The position numbers and the translations under genes are program-made. Shown here piece by piece: positions 10,474 through 21,245 of a stretch of DNA of 64,000 nt; the first letter of the stretch is position 1; every line of letters begins with the position of its first letter. The stretch is taken from positions 2,781,001 through 2,845,000 of the forward strand of contig NC_087110.1 of the NCBI RefSeq assembly GCF_963855985.1, written 5' to 3'. The notes under the pieces are model-generated. The model saw only the letters and a list, made by a program, of their open reading frames with translations. It was not told the origin of the DNA and did no database searches. This stretch comes from Ostrinia nubilalis. Lineage: Eukaryota > Arthropoda > Insecta > Lepidoptera > Crambidae.

Positions 10474-10871
10474 CAGGGTGTCCCAAAAAGTAGTGTCAAG
10501 CCGAAGCCCAGAGGTAGAGCATCACTAGGGGTACCCGAATCACCGCAACTTTTGATAGTTTTCAAGTTATGATTTTTTTACAATTTAGAGAATTTTTAAC
10601 GTTTTCATGTGTGTGTGTTCACGTGTTATGGATGTAAATACTTCTGAATAAGCTAGGCCTAGTGTTCATCTAATAATAATAATAAAATCAGGCATGTAAC
10701 TTGATTATTCGCGCCACAGTGACCAAAAAAGTGCCTAAGCACAGAAATTTAAAACAACCATAACAATTAAAAATCGCAGAACATACATGGAGGACATGGA
10801 GGTGTTTTAGATAGCCCTAGTGATGCTTTACCTCTGGGTTTTGGCTTGACACTACTTTTTGGGACACCCTG
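10474..10871. mobile_element. mariner-type MITE with long inverted repeats
   Basis: The ends CAGGGTGTCCCAAAAAGTAG and CTACTTTTTGGGACACCCTG extend inward for about 50-60 bases through GTGTCAAGCC/GGCTTGACAC and AGAGGTAGAGCATCACTAGG/CCTAGTGATGCTTTACCTCT. TA lies on both sides. The 398-base body lacks a transposase. Confidence 0.88.
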
Positions 10872-10879
10872 TATAGACT

Positions 10880-10906
10880 AATCCCGTATTCACAAACGAT
10901 GCTTGC
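10880..10906. repeat. inverted MITE end, mirror of 10432-10460
   Basis: TAATCCCGTATTCACAAACGA followed by TGCTTGCT is the reverse complement of the right end of the MITE at 10311-10457. It sits symmetrically across the mariner MITE, so the palindrome extends beyond the mariner element on both sides. Confidence 0.7.
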
Positions 10907-11262
10907 TGCGAACAAATCAGTCAAAAATATTGTACCTATAAGGATAAGTATTACTTTTGACTGATTTGTTTTGGCAGCATTGTTATCTTTGTTCTGTTGT
11001 GTTCGGAAATTGCTAGGGATTATGGGATAAATGAAGTGGAAGGAAAGAAATAAATCACTAGAGATATAGTAATTATTGGCGAGAAATAACAGACTGTTGA
11101 CCTTGATAGGGACTTGGAGGACTTTGTACATCAGACTAGGATTTTGTTGCAAATTCGCCTCTATTACTATGGATATAAGAAGCCACCGTGTTTATCTTGA
11201 CGTGCTGCTGTTTCTAGAATGTTTAGTACAGTGTCAATAGTTTGTGACACCCAAAGTGACCA

Positions 11263-11566
11263 ATAAGGCACGGCGCGATTTTCACCCGCGCCCGCGACGG
11301 TTGTGGATTATTTCAAAACTCACGGAAGCGGTTATTTGCGCGGTTATTCTAAGAACTCACGGCGCGATTTTAAATCGAGCCGCGTGCTAAGTCTCTGAAA
11401 CAAAATGGTTGCCCGCCGATCGGGACCCGATTACAACCGCACCCGCTGCGGGCGAAAACCGCGTCGTGAGTTGTGCATTAGTTTTTAGCATTCTACAGAA
11501 GCTGCGGGCCCGCAACCGCCGCGGGCGCGGGTGAAAATCGCGCCATGAGTTCTTAGCCTAAGTCGA
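11263..11566. mobile_element. GC-rich inverted-repeat element
   Basis: The left part ACGGCGCGATTTTCACCCGC continuing GCCCGCGACGGTTG is mirrored by CAACCGCCGCGGGCG and GGGTGAAAATCGCGCCATGA. An internal copy of ACTCACGGCGCGATTTT lies at about 11352. It is a non-coding MITE-like element standing out from AT-rich surroundings. Target duplications are not clear. Confidence 0.7.
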
Positions 11567-11633
11567 CAAAACAACCTTATTTCAATTGTAACAAAGACGC
11601 ATTGCGAACTACTGTCTTTTGGTTTTTTGTATC

Positions 11634-11704
11634 ATCTCCGATTTACGTAGTTTCATTTTATGAAAAAAGTTTGTTCATAAAATGAAACTGCGTAAATCGG
11701 AGAT
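11634..11704. repeat. 71-base near-perfect hairpin
   Basis: Two 30-base arms (11634-11663 and 11675-11704) are complementary except at one position, which would be a G-U pair in one RNA orientation. The loop is 11 bases (AAAAAGTTTGT). It ends eight bases before a TTAA-flanked piggyBac-like element. It has precursor-microRNA-like size, but a tiny foldback transposon end is equally possible. Confidence 0.8.
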
Positions 11705-12214
11705 TCTCCTCTTAACCCTTTCGCACCTGAGATTTTCGTTCCTTTGTTTTGCAATGAAAACTATATTATTTTGGCAAAGAAGTGGTAATATTAATGTAAA
11801 AAATAGTAAAAAAAATCCAGCGTATAACAGGACTTTGGAAAGTCGATATCACGATAGTGAGCTCTGGGGCTGACTTCTACCAACTCACGATCGTGCATTT
11901 ATAAGTTTTGATGAGATTTTTATGCAATGATAATGTCCGCTCAGAAAAATATTTATAATGAAATAAAATGCATCTGGTTATTAGAAAATACTTATTTAAT
12001 AATTGCTAACATTATAGCTTAGGTACAACATTACAGTATTTTGTTTTCATAGGAATGTAAATGTTCTTTCAACAGACAAATTAGAAACTAAACGAAATTC
12101 ACATAATTTTATATGAGATCATTTTCATGTTCATTTGCGAGATAAACTCGTGTTTCTTAGGAAACAAAAACGAAGAAATTAACTAAAAGGCCTTTCTGGC
12201 TGTACAACTTTACT

Positions 12215-12740
12215 ATGTCGATTGCGGTGCCCCCAGTACTGTCCTTGCGTTACAGGTGCGTTGCCGGCCTTTAAGGTGAAGATCCGCTCTCTTCTTGAAA
12301 TTTTGCAGGTCGTATCCGTCCGGAAACACCGCAGACGACATTCCATTCCACAGTTTGGTTGTACGGGGCAGGAAGTTTCTAGAGAAACGTACTGTTGTGG
12401 ACTGCCAACCATCTAAGTGGATGGAAGTGCTGTCGGGTAGATCGATGGCGAAAAGTGGCGGCAGGAATAAGTCCGGACAATTCTTCGGAGCACTCCCCGT
12501 GATACATGCGATAGAAGATGCACAATGAGGATACATCTCTACGCAGCGCCAAGGGGTCAAGCAAATCCGAAATGTCCTGGCAGTCAACGATTCAAGCTGC
12601 TCTCCGTTCAATGCGGTCCAGAGGGAAAAGCTGGTACTGGGGCGCACCTGCCTAAAGATGAGAACAGTATTCCATATGAGGCCGAACCTGCGCCTTGTAA
12701 AGTTGCAGACGATGGGCAGGAGTGAAATACCGCCAGTACA
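12215..12740 (-). pseudogene. jockey/CR1-type LINE, post-RT C-terminal fragment
   Basis: The minus strand encodes the region downstream of reverse transcriptase. One frame at 12379-12564 reads [20 protein letters not shown] and [20 protein letters not shown]; other parts are in shifted frames. It matches the copy at 44932-45722. It begins abruptly at the YFTPAHR segment and lacks that copy's 3' UTR and poly(A). Frameshifts and truncation at both ends make it dead. It interrupts the piggyBac remnant. Confidence 0.8.
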
Positions 12741-12851
12741 TTGCGATCCTAGGATATGAAAGTTACTATTGAACAAGGTGTCTGCTTTGACTTTTTAGAA
12801 CAAGATGGGTCTGCTTTTCTACCATCCATACTATCAGACGTAGACTTCCTC

Positions 12852-13286
12852 TTAGATATTCAATTGCCCAGCTGCCACAGATGGGTGAGGCGGAGAAGAT
12901 AGCTCAACTTCAGCTTTTTCATCATTTTCCGGCTGCGGAGGGATAAACTCTTGGTCGTTGTCGACAAAGTCCAACTCGGAACAGTCACCCTCGTCGAGGA
13001 AGCCCAAAACGAGGTCGTTGTTCAATGGCAAATGTAAAAAAAAACCTTAAAAGTCACGATCATGCGTTGGTACAATTGCAACCCAGATATCACGATAGTG
13101 AGCTGGGATTTTTTTCATAAATTTAATGGGTAATTGCTAAGAATATAGAAGAAATTTATAGTTATTCAGATGCAACATACATTTAATGATGTAATACAAT
13201 AAAAATATCAATGAATTCCTACGAAAATTGCAATAAAATAAATATTACTTACCACGTCCAGTGACGGGGTCAAGAAACGCAGCCAT
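12852..13286 (-). pseudogene. piggyBac-like transposase N-terminus, apparently split by an intron
   Basis: On the minus strand an ATG at 13286 opens 11 codons (MAAFLDPVTGR) and runs into a GTAAGT donor after 13253. An AG acceptor just before 13045 puts the following exon in the same phase; it reads NNDLVLGFLDEGDCSELDF and then an acidic, proline-containing stretch before a stop at 12852. An acidic N-terminus is typical of piggyBac transposases. The DDD catalytic domain and cysteine-rich tail are absent. The intron is inferred from splice consensus and phase only. Confidence 0.6.
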
Positions 13287-13506
13287 TTTTCCGGTGCGCT
13301 CTCGGCTACTGATTCATTTAGCCGCCAAAACTGTTTTTTATTGGTTAGATCGATAAGCGCACGATCAAGTGAGGTCGGTTTGGCGCGGAGAAACGAATTT
13401 GGCGCGAACTTATAATTTTTCAAAGAAGAAACTCACGATCGTTTCATTCAGGTGCGAAAGGGTTAAGCGTTTTGTTTTTCTAAACGTAAACTTATAAAAG
13501 AGACCG

Positions 13507-13730
13507 CCCGTATATACAAACGATGCTTGCTTAAGTGAATAGAGCTCTGTGATTGGTTTCTGTGTCACCTTGTGCGTCTACGCGCACTGTGAGACCTCAT
13601 ATAATAGTGTTTGCGAATGCGTTTGCTTAAGTGAAGCAAATCGAATGCACAGCGTTGAATAGAGCTCTGTGATTTTGTTTTTTTAGTTTTGTCTATGAGA
13701 CCTCATAGTATTGTTTGTGAATATGGGCGT
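13507..13730. mobile_element. doubled MITE, CCCGTATTCACAAACG family
   Basis: Two partial copies run head to tail: CCCGTATATACAAACGATGC to ATGTTTGCGAATGCG-like text, then GCTTAAGTGAAGCAAATCGA to TTGTTTGTGAATATGGGC. Each has GAATAGAGCTCTGTGATT and GAGACCTCATA. It could be one insertion inside another or a tandem duplication. Confidence 0.7.
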
Positions 13731-13994
13731 AAGATACATTTATTCATTTATGTCAATAAATGTATTGTGCTGAGGCAGTTTGCTTCAGAGAGATACATAG
13801 TTTAATGCTAAAACAATCCGTATAACTTTATCAGGATTCGAAGTGGTGACAGCTTGTATTTGTATAAATTCTCTTCAAATTCCCTGCAAGTTTCAACAAA
13901 TTCAAACTAGCTTGTTTCGTCATTTAAATGAATACATAATGAATTGATAACTACTTAATTAAATTATTTTACTGCTTTTTTGCTCGTTCGTTCG

Positions 13995-14110
13995 TTTCAG
14001 CCAAATGAGGTCCTTTGCTGGACAAAGGCCTCCCTCAACGATTTCCACAACAGGTACTTCCCGCGACCTTCACCAGATCGTCTGTCCACCTAGTGGGAGG
14101 CCTTGTTTGC
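13995..14110 (-). repeat. RTE-type LINE 3' end (GGACAAAGGCC family)
   Basis: Minus-strand fragment marked by TTTGCTGGACAAAGGCCTCC, ACTTCCCGCGACCTTCACCA and GATCGTCTGTCCACCTAGTG. It is the second RTE subfamily in the window; an internal part of the usual sequence after the fold TTTCCACAAC is missing. Confidence 0.75.
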
Positions 14111-14834
14111 TCAATAAACATAAAACATTTTCGTTTACAATAATACTAACAAATAGAGTCAAATACATGTAAAATTAAATGTTAGATTCAACATAATCGT
14201 CCGATTCAAAGCAAGCTCAACATTATCAAAATTGGTCCCAAAACAGTCCCCTGGTTGGTCCCGCAGCCTGAACTATTTAATACAATCATACCCACACGCA
14301 CTATTAAAGCCGTATCAAAAGGCAAGATAGTAGTAATTAATGAAATTATTAATCGGGACATCAAAGGAGTTGCTTCTGTAAGGGTCATTGGGGACGAATC
14401 CTTCGGTTGCCATGGCAACGGTTAGTCTGAAAGTGGACATAGTGTAGGATAGAAATGGGTATAACATATTTTTGGGAAAAAACTTAAAAGCATCTACTAA
14501 AACATAGTATGAGGGTGTTGTACTCGTATGCCCTAAAATTCTTTTTAGAGAAAATCTATTAATTATTTTCGTTACTAAAGCTGTACAAGGATAGTCAAAA
14601 TGAGATAAGTAGGTAGTTGACAATAAATTTTTCAATTCCAGCTCAGCTCTAGTCCGTAAGAAAGCAAAGTTTTAATATTTTAATTAGGTCTGCATATTAT
14701 TCTGAGACGATCTTTGCAAAACTTGTCTGGTTATGTTTTAATTTTATTTTTGTTCCAAACTTATGACTCTTTTCTTTATTTTTTTTTACTTTAAAATAAC
14801 AAACACAAACTGTGTCAGAGTTTTTGAGCTACAT
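14111..14834. other. no recognisable feature
   Basis: AT-rich. Overlapping frames of 70 and 106 codons on the minus strand have no recognisable domains. Confidence 0.35.
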
Positions 14835-14956
14835 TTAGGCTGGCTTGCACCATCTTACTTTAACTTTGACAAACGTCAAAAATCTGTTAAACTCCATACA
14901 AAAAGCACCGGTTATCGTCATAGTTACCGTTAAATTTAGGTGGTGCAACTCAGCAT
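14835..14956. mobile_element. MITE, TTAGGCTG...TTGCACCA family
   Basis: The left end TTAGGCTGGCTTGCACCA is mirrored by TGGTGCAACTCAGC. Between them are ACTTTGACAAACGTCAAAAA, CTCCATACAAAAAGCACCGG and TTATCGTCATAGTTACCG. Sister copies are at 1-106 (cut) and 56201-56316. Confidence 0.75.
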
Positions 14957-15964
14957 TACTGTCTAAAATAGCTTTCTCTTAGTGCTCTCGAAATCATGAA
15001 ATTTAAACAACTTGTCAGGTATCAGATCGAAGCAATGACCTTTGAAACATCCAATCTATATGCCAGTTCTATTTCTCAGATATTTATAAACCCGTTCTTA
15101 ATGGAGTGCTTCATTATTCCCACTCAAAAGCTTCCAGCTAAACCAAAACAAAAAAATACTTGCACAGACAGAAAACAACTGCTTTGTTTAAAAGTACTCC
15201 AAAACGCATTGGTCCGAGCAAATTTTAACGAGTCCTACCACTACAAACAGTTTTTTTTGCCACGAAATTATCTCTCGCTTGCGAACGAAAATTATTGCAA
15301 TATTCCGCCGTATTTTCGAGATCCTTTGATCTGTTTTTAATGACAGACATGTTGGGATTTGAACAGTACCTAGCTCCAAAGGATATCAAAAGTCGTCATA
15401 ATATTACAGCCGAATATACGATACGCATGAAAGCTTTGCGATTTGGAGCGGTAGTAAATTATAAGCCTATTATTATTGTTTCGTTTTATTTTATCGTTAT
15501 GACGTAATGGAAAACTGGTATTAAAAATTCATTGCTTTTAAAATAAATTACAATGCGTGTATTAAAATAAAATTCTATGTGGAAATGTTTTTTTAAATAC
15601 AAAAAGGTTTAGAATTCCAATACTATTTTTGATAGATAGGTACGATCACTTTCCAATATAAAATATACACGAGCGTTGAACACAAATTTCAATTGACAGT
15701 TCCATACAACATGCCATAGAAGTTATAGTTTATGTTCGTGTACATTATTTTAATTGTATATTGGGTTTATTTGGGTTACTAGATTACTATGACTACACTA
15801 CTGCTTTAAGTCTGAGTCACTTCAATTTCCAAGGTTCAAGTCATCTTTGAAAGAAAATGCGATAAAAAAATAATTAATTTGTTACATTCAAAATACCTTT
15901 ATTCAGTAATCCGGTTTGAATCATAGTTAAGCAAATACAAAAATGAAATAAAATAATTTGTCTC
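14957..15964. other. unannotated, with a 114-codon frame of unknown meaning
   Basis: A plus-strand frame at 14996-15340 (from MKFKQLVRYQIEAMTFETS) is the longest here with no repeat signature. It shows no domain, signal peptide or splice context, and a 63-codon frame overlaps it on the other strand. I treat it as chance. The rest is AT-rich. Confidence 0.3.
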
Positions 15965-16105
15965 AGGGCTTATTCTTCAATAGTCGGATATCTTTTAACT
16001 GAGGAAAAATAAATTACAATTTGACTTATTTCCCATACCGAAACTGTCAACATGCCAAACTTATTCTTCAGTTAAAAGTTATCCGATGATTGAAAAATCT
16101 GCCCT
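15965..16105. mobile_element. small MITE, sister of 5679-5820
   Basis: AGGGCTTATTCTTCAATAGT and GATGATTGAAAAATCTGCCC are diverged versions of the ends at 5679-5820, with the shared interior TTCAGTTAAAAGTTATCCGA. Confidence 0.75.
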
Positions 16106-17162
16106 CAGTTATACACAATCATTTACATGCCTTATTATGTAAACATATTAATAGGATGTTTTTAATCCTATATGAAATCATGTAAAATATATGCATTCGA
16201 TGCACAAAAGTTGACTCATCGTAATCCAGCCGCATTCAAATCAAATCCGAGCACCCAAAAATATAAATTGGCATCGGAAAACTTAATCCGAAATTAATTT
16301 CGCGCAGTAATTAAAACTTTGAACGCTTGCAAAATTGAAATGCTGTCATTGTGCTGGACGGTGTTATGCAAATTTGATATAATAATTTTAGAATATTCAA
16401 GTTTGGCTCTCGTTTACGGAGAGGTTATCTGGGATAGTATAAGAAAATTTGAATCATAATGGATATAAAATCTGGTTACTTTCAGACAGATATTCTATAA
16501 AAATAATCCTTGCATGAGAAGATGTTTGATATCACTATAGTATTTTTTATTATAATCCCTGTTGTTTGGTCTATAGAATATGGTAAGCATGATACGCGTA
16601 GCGTGAAACATATTTTGTAGAGTCATCTGAAATAATGCTTTGTTTATTTAGATGACGTTCTTTTTTTACCGTATTGAAATTTAAAACCCACCAAAAAACT
16701 ATCAGCAAAAAAGACAGTTATAGCATCCAAAAGAGAATAAATTATTCTATTATTTCAATGTTGCAACGACATAGCTCATCAAAAATTAGTTAGCAATACG
16801 TTCACTGCGAAAAATCTAACTGCATTTTTGCGGAAAATCTATCACTATAGATGTCAGCAATCTGCAATAAAAACTGCACGTTTGGTATTGCTTTGCACTG
16901 ATTGAATACTGACGACATTCATAATTTTTAAGTTCAAAAAACGTTACAAAGATTATTTATTGGTAGTTGTCCTATTGAATAAATACATTTTTATGCTAAT
17001 ATAAAGGAAGGAAGTTTAAAAAAAATCAAGAAATTGGTCAGTTTATATAAATTAATAACTAATTATCTAAAGTTACTTGTTAATTGGAATTAGTAGGGGT
17101 ATTAAATTTTTACCTATTCGTTTAAAACTGATTTTGATATCGTTTGGTACAGAATTATAGAT
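16106..17162. other. no recognisable feature
   Basis: About 1 kb of AT-rich sequence without repeat ends, exons or RNA genes that I can support. Confidence 0.35.
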
Positions 17163-17318
17163 AGTATAAGGCCTCCTACTAGGTGGACCGACGATCTGGT
17201 AAAGGTCGCGGGAAGAGCCTGGATGCGGGCAGCGCAGGACCGTTCATTGTGGAAAACCTTGGGGGAGGCCTTTGTCCAGCAGTGGACGTCATTTGGCTGA
17301 AACGAAGACACGAAGAAG
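17163..17318 (+). repeat. RTE-type LINE 3' end (GGACAAAGGCC family, plus)
   Basis: Reads in plus sense through AGGTGGACCGACGATCTGGT and AAGGTCGCGGGAAGAGCCTG, then GGGGGAGGCCTTTGTCCAGC and CATTTGGCTGAAACGAAGA. This encodes the RTE C-terminus around the RWTDDLVKVAG and EAFVQQWTSFG motifs. Confidence 0.8.
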
Positions 17319-17469
17319 AAGGCCAAAAAAAGACAGGATAGTTTGCCCTAGTTTACATAACAAAATCTACGCGGGCGAAGTCACGGGGAAAACTATACAT
17401 GAATAAATACCAAACACTTAATTGGAACAGTTGAGGTGTTAAAGGTTCAGTTACTTCAGTTTCACTTAC

Positions 17470-17532
17470 CGATGTTTAAAGCTGATATCGACGCAAACAG
17501 AATGAGAGCTTTCCCCGCCATATTCGTTTTAA
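17470..17532 (-). CDS. probable coding exon with signal peptide, host gene
   Basis: On the minus strand a TACTAAT branch site and the tract CTCTTTTTGTTCCAG precede an exon starting at 17532. TTAAAACGAAT leads to an ATG at 17521, and 17 codons follow (MAGKALILFASISALNI) before CATCG and the donor GTAAGTG; the exon ends at 17470 in phase 1. A lysine near the start and a long hydrophobic core are what a secretory signal peptide looks like, so the product probably enters the ER. Branch site, acceptor, start codon and donor all agree in 100 bases. No further exon was found to the left, so the next intron would exceed 17 kb. The protein family is unknown; large introns after a signal exon are common in neural adhesion genes, but that is only analogy. 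Confidence 0.65.
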
Positions 17533-18637
17533 CTGGAACAAAAAGAGCTTAATTAATTAAATTAGTACCTTTTAACCCGTGAGTGCTTGAGAGGAAAAAC
17601 CACAGGTTTCAGTATAAACAGCTATTGCGTGTTTTCTTTAACATCTAGGGTATCTTTTTACTCTCTTACATATAAGGAAAGTTTCCTTCGTTGTATTCAA
17701 TGCCGTTAATACCTATTTATTTTGTTAAACAATTTGTAACTTAAATAGGGTATTTGACACCACCAATTAATTGACGTACTTTTTTAAACTGTCAAAAGAA
17801 GAATCTCCCATAAATTTTGTGAGAGAATACTCGCCTGTGACGTCATTATTTTTTCAACTCAAATAAACCTTTTTTTTTTCAATGACAATGCAACCAAAGA
17901 TCATACTTTAAAGGTAATTTAAAATGAATTATTTATTTAAGACTAGATAGAAGTGTATTTTTTAAAAAGTCGCGCTTTAGAATTATTGGGGGAATGGTGT
18001 GAAATACCCTATTGATTCTAGTTACATAATTAAGTAATTCCCTTTTACTTAATCTAGAGAGAGAGATCGATTCGATCGGCGATAACACCTAAGATAAATA
18101 ATAATTGTTCCATCTCTTTTGAGTATTATTTTCTTTCTTTTCTCGTCTTGTATGGAATACAATAAACAAGTGTTCTATCTATCTAACTAATACAAAGTTA
18201 GAAAACAATGAGGAAATGAATAAACAAAATATTTTACACGAGATCTAATTCTTAACACACAATATTCACATTTCTTTGTTTGCCAAACAAAAAAGCCTCA
18301 CAAAAGGAGATACCTAATAAATTATTTCTTCATTGAATATGAAGGAAAATAAGTAATTCATTTATGAGAGACAAAAGAAATCATCAAAGGATCCTTGTTT
18401 GATAAGAAAGAATGATTGATAAGATAATATGGTTATCAATATGAGCCCATTTGTAAAGATACTTATAAGATAGTATATTATGATACTCACCGGGTAAATA
18501 ATAAATCATACTTATTGGATCTAATATTATTTTCTTTGAATATTTTGGTCAAAGTAGGAAAAGTAATCGTTATGTTGCAATTACAATCATATTATTTATG
18601 GTTTAGTGTATTGATTTGACGCACTTTATAATAGAAC
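17533..18637. other. intron-like sequence upstream of the signal exon
   Basis: AT-rich sequence without repeat ends. The 30 bases nearest 17533 hold the branch site and pyrimidine tract described for the exon. Confidence 0.4.
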
Positions 18638-18757
18638 TAGCAGCCGCCCGCGACTTCGTACGCGTGGATCCCGTTTTACCCCCTTAGGGGTGGAGTTTCG
18701 TAAAATCCTTTCTAAGCGTTTGACTACGTCATTCAGTCAGTCAGTCAGTCACCTTAG
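18638..18757 (+). repeat. cassette variant (GGATCCCGTTTTACCCC family)
   Basis: CTAGCAGCCGCCCGCGACTT, GTGGATCCCGTTTTACCCCC and a TCAGTCAGTCAGTCAG run. It is the plus-sense counterpart of 4132-4318 and 45768-46164, truncated at the right. Confidence 0.65.
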
Positions 18758-20139
18758 AGTTTAGATTACATACAGGATTGGGCTAATTCGATTGGAAAGT
18801 ATGGAGTTTAGATAAAAAAACTGTGCATCTTAGCGTAGTTTACAAACGACTGACGCATACTTTTTGACTAAGTAACTCCAATAAGAGAGAAATAAACATT
18901 GATTAAAACAGGTAATTACACAAATATAAATAGGTGTATTAAAACACATAACAGTAGTACAAAAAATACGAAGAAAGATAAAATAGCAAACAATAAAAAA
19001 ACAGAAAGAAGAAATAAGTAATGAAGTAAATAGGAACAGTGAAAGTAAAAAGGCTCAGCTTAGTAATTCGCACATATTATTATAATATTGTGAAGATATC
19101 CTTCAGAAAATGTACATTTTTATTCTTTTAAAAATATAAGACAATGTGAAAACTCACACTTATTGGGTATCAAACGAAGCGCCTTCTCTATGGATTCTCT
19201 CTCACCGAGAACAATGTGCTATTGTGTCACCCGAAATAATGTTATTTCATCGAAATTCACCATACGTACTTGGGTATATCATGTGTCATTAGATATATGG
19301 AATTTTCATTTGTCGTAGGAATTACTTTGCGGAATATCATGACGTGATATAAATTTACAAAAAAAATGGGCGTAAAGCCCTTTATGACCATCATGATTTA
19401 AACAGCAGTCATTTATCATAAGTCGAAAAACAATTTAACATGATGCCTTTATTAGAGAGTTAAGTCATAATACATTATGAATTTACGCAATCATATTTTT
19501 CAAATAATCGGATCAAGCTTGCAATAACCAAACTCAAATCATACAACTGTAGGTATTTTATGTACCTATAAGTGCCTTATGTGGAAAGGGCCTATGTACT
19601 GAATAAACTATTCCATTTCATTTCGGCCTTGAGACTTTTCAAATGTGTGCCACACCTAAAAACAATCTCTTTGACGAAAACACCACCGGGTAAAAAGATT
19701 ACAACGATATCAAGATAACAGGGTAAAAAGATTATGAGACATGTAGAGGCTCCTTAAGAGCATATGACGATTTGTAAGAACTATTTATTAGTCTAAACAA
19801 ATAAAGAAATTTTGACTTTGACTTGACTTTGACAAAAAAGGATCGGCAGATTTAAAAATCCCTGACCGCAATACAGCAAAAGACACGACTTAAAAAACAT
19901 GAAAGTCGGAGATTTAAAACTTAAGTGAACTCGAGCTAAGAGGGATGCACTCAGAAAGCCCTCCAGTGCCTCTCAAACACGATGGGGAAGGCAAAGGGTT
20001 AACTGTTGTAACTTTTCTTTAATTTTGCCGTTTGCTTTTAAAAGTTCGGAGGGAGGGTTGAACGTCATGTCTTGAGATGAAGGTAAATATGATAAGAAAG
20101 TTGTTAGGTCTAAAATGCGTTTTGAATTTCCTAATCGTG
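18758..20139. other. mostly unannotated; a retroposed tail near 19800
   Basis: AT-rich. AAATAAAGAAATTTTGACTT followed by TGACTTGACTTTGAC near 19799-19835 looks like a polyadenylation signal plus a short-repeat tail of a retroposon, as at 58740-58832. Its 5' boundary is not visible. Confidence 0.35.
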
Positions 20140-20282
20140 ATATTTATTAAGGTAAGTCCAACCATATTTATTTTTATTGACATCATACAAAAAGTGACAA
20201 TTTTAATCTGGGGGCACGGCAGTGCCCCCACCAAGTCGAGCAAAAAAGCGGCACGGCCGTACCATCCTTTTCTCAATCATCA
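20140..20282. repeat. dispersed repeat with GGGGGCACGGCAGTGCCCCC palindrome
   Basis: A 20-base perfect palindrome at 20209-20228 is followed by AAGTCGAGCAAAAAAGCGGC and ACGGCCGTACCATCC. I believe this text recurs in other lepidopteran genomes, but I cannot assign it a class from the window alone. Confidence 0.4.
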
Positions 20283-20335
20283 TCATCAATAGCCATTTAC
20301 AGTCCACTGCTGGACTATGAGTCTCCTCCATAATT
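20283..20335 (-). repeat. short RTE-like 3' end
   Basis: ATCATCAATAGCCATTTACA followed by GTCCACTGCTGGACTATGAG is a third, more distant version of the RTE 3' terminus. Confidence 0.5.
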
Positions 20336-20703
20336 ATATCAGAAGATAAAATAAAATACAACAGTAAAAACTATAGATTTTTTGGCTTTGTATATTTTTT
20401 TTCCAAATCTAAATTGGTTAACCCACTGTTCATTAATTACTTTCCTTAGCTAATACAAACCTAGTTTAATAAAGCAATCAAAACATCAAAAATTTTCCCC
20501 CTAAAGCATTTCTCAAACGAATCCCCATAAAATACACGCCCCATAAAATAAACCATACTCCACGCTACTGATCCAATATCGAACTTTATACCTCCGCCTG
20601 GTGTTACGTCAAAATAAAAGAAATCGTAACAACAAGAAGTTATAAGTTTCTGAGACTAAAGCCCAGATTCCAGCAAGGCGGAGCGGAGCGGAGAATCTAT
20701 ACT

Positions 20704-20899
20704 ATCTATACTAATATTATAAATGCGAAAGTAACTCTGTCTGTCTGTCTTGCTTTCACGCCTAAACCAATGAACCGATTATGATGAAATTTGGCATAGA
20801 GATAGTTTGAGTCCCGCGAAACTCCCGGTTTTTAAAACAGGGACACGCGCGATAAAGTTTTTCTGTGACAGACAAAATTCCACGCTGGCGGAAAGCTAG
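20704..20899 (-). repeat. CTAGC-type cassette, inverted
   Basis: A clean reverse-orientation copy from ATCTATACTAATATTATAAA through CTGTCTGTCT and GACACGCGCGATAAAG to GCGGAAAGCTAGT, followed by an AATAAATAAATAAATAA run. Confidence 0.78.
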
Positions 20900-20925
20900 T
20901 AATAAATAAATAAATAAATAACGCT

Positions 20926-21022
20926 CGTATTCACTAACGATGTTTGCTTTAGTGAAGCAGCAAATCAAACGCACAGCGTTGAATAGAACCCTGTGATTGG
21001 TTCGTGCGTCCACGAGCACTAA
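20926..21022. mobile_element. left part of a MITE split by a LINE
   Basis: CTCGTATTCACTAACGATGT to CGTGCGTCCACGAGCACT is the left two thirds of the CCCGTATTCACAAACG family. It breaks off exactly where the LINE 3' end starts; the missing right end is at 24205-24242 beyond the LINE. Confidence 0.8.
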
Positions 21023-21245
21023 AATTAAAATTCATAAAATTCATTTATTTTTGCAAATAGGCTTTAAAAAAGCGCTTTTACACGTCCCAATATTAACCCT
21101 ACCACTGCTTCGGGACAATAAATGGGCCAGTGCTGAGAAGAAGCAGCGCAAGAAACTCAGTCACTATTGTCAGCCTCCTTTTCAAGGTTTCACAGTCTTT
21201 AAAATATACAAATTATAGTCATAAGTATTAATGCGAGCTAGGTAG

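Larger units (their letters stand above)
11716..13462 (-). mobile_element. piggyBac-like element remnant, TTAA-flanked
   Basis: TTAA at 11712-11715 and 13463-13466 brackets perfect inverted ends CCCTTTCGCACCTGA and TCAGGTGCGAAAGGG. Exact TTAA targets and CCC ends define the piggyBac superfamily. Subterminal repeats of the type CACGATCGTG/ATATCACGATAGTGAGCT appear near both ends. The coding part kept is an N-terminal transposase piece on the minus strand (12852-13286). A LINE fragment (12215-12740) has landed inside, and the catalytic core is gone. Confidence 0.88.

Noticed and set aside
12213..12776. 187-codon minus frame as a gene
   Set aside because: It is mostly the wrong frame of the LINE C-terminal fragment; the correct frame is broken and matches 44932-45722.
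14996..15340. 114-codon plus frame
   Set aside because: No domain, signal peptide or splice context, AT-rich codon use like the intron around it, and an overlapping antisense frame. Treated as chance.
17573..20003. TTAACCCG...GGGTTAA pair as a fifth piggyBac-like element
   Set aside because: The sequences inside the two TTAA sites (CCCGTGAGTGC and CCCTTTGCCTT when inverted) do not match beyond the first bases, so it is probably chance.
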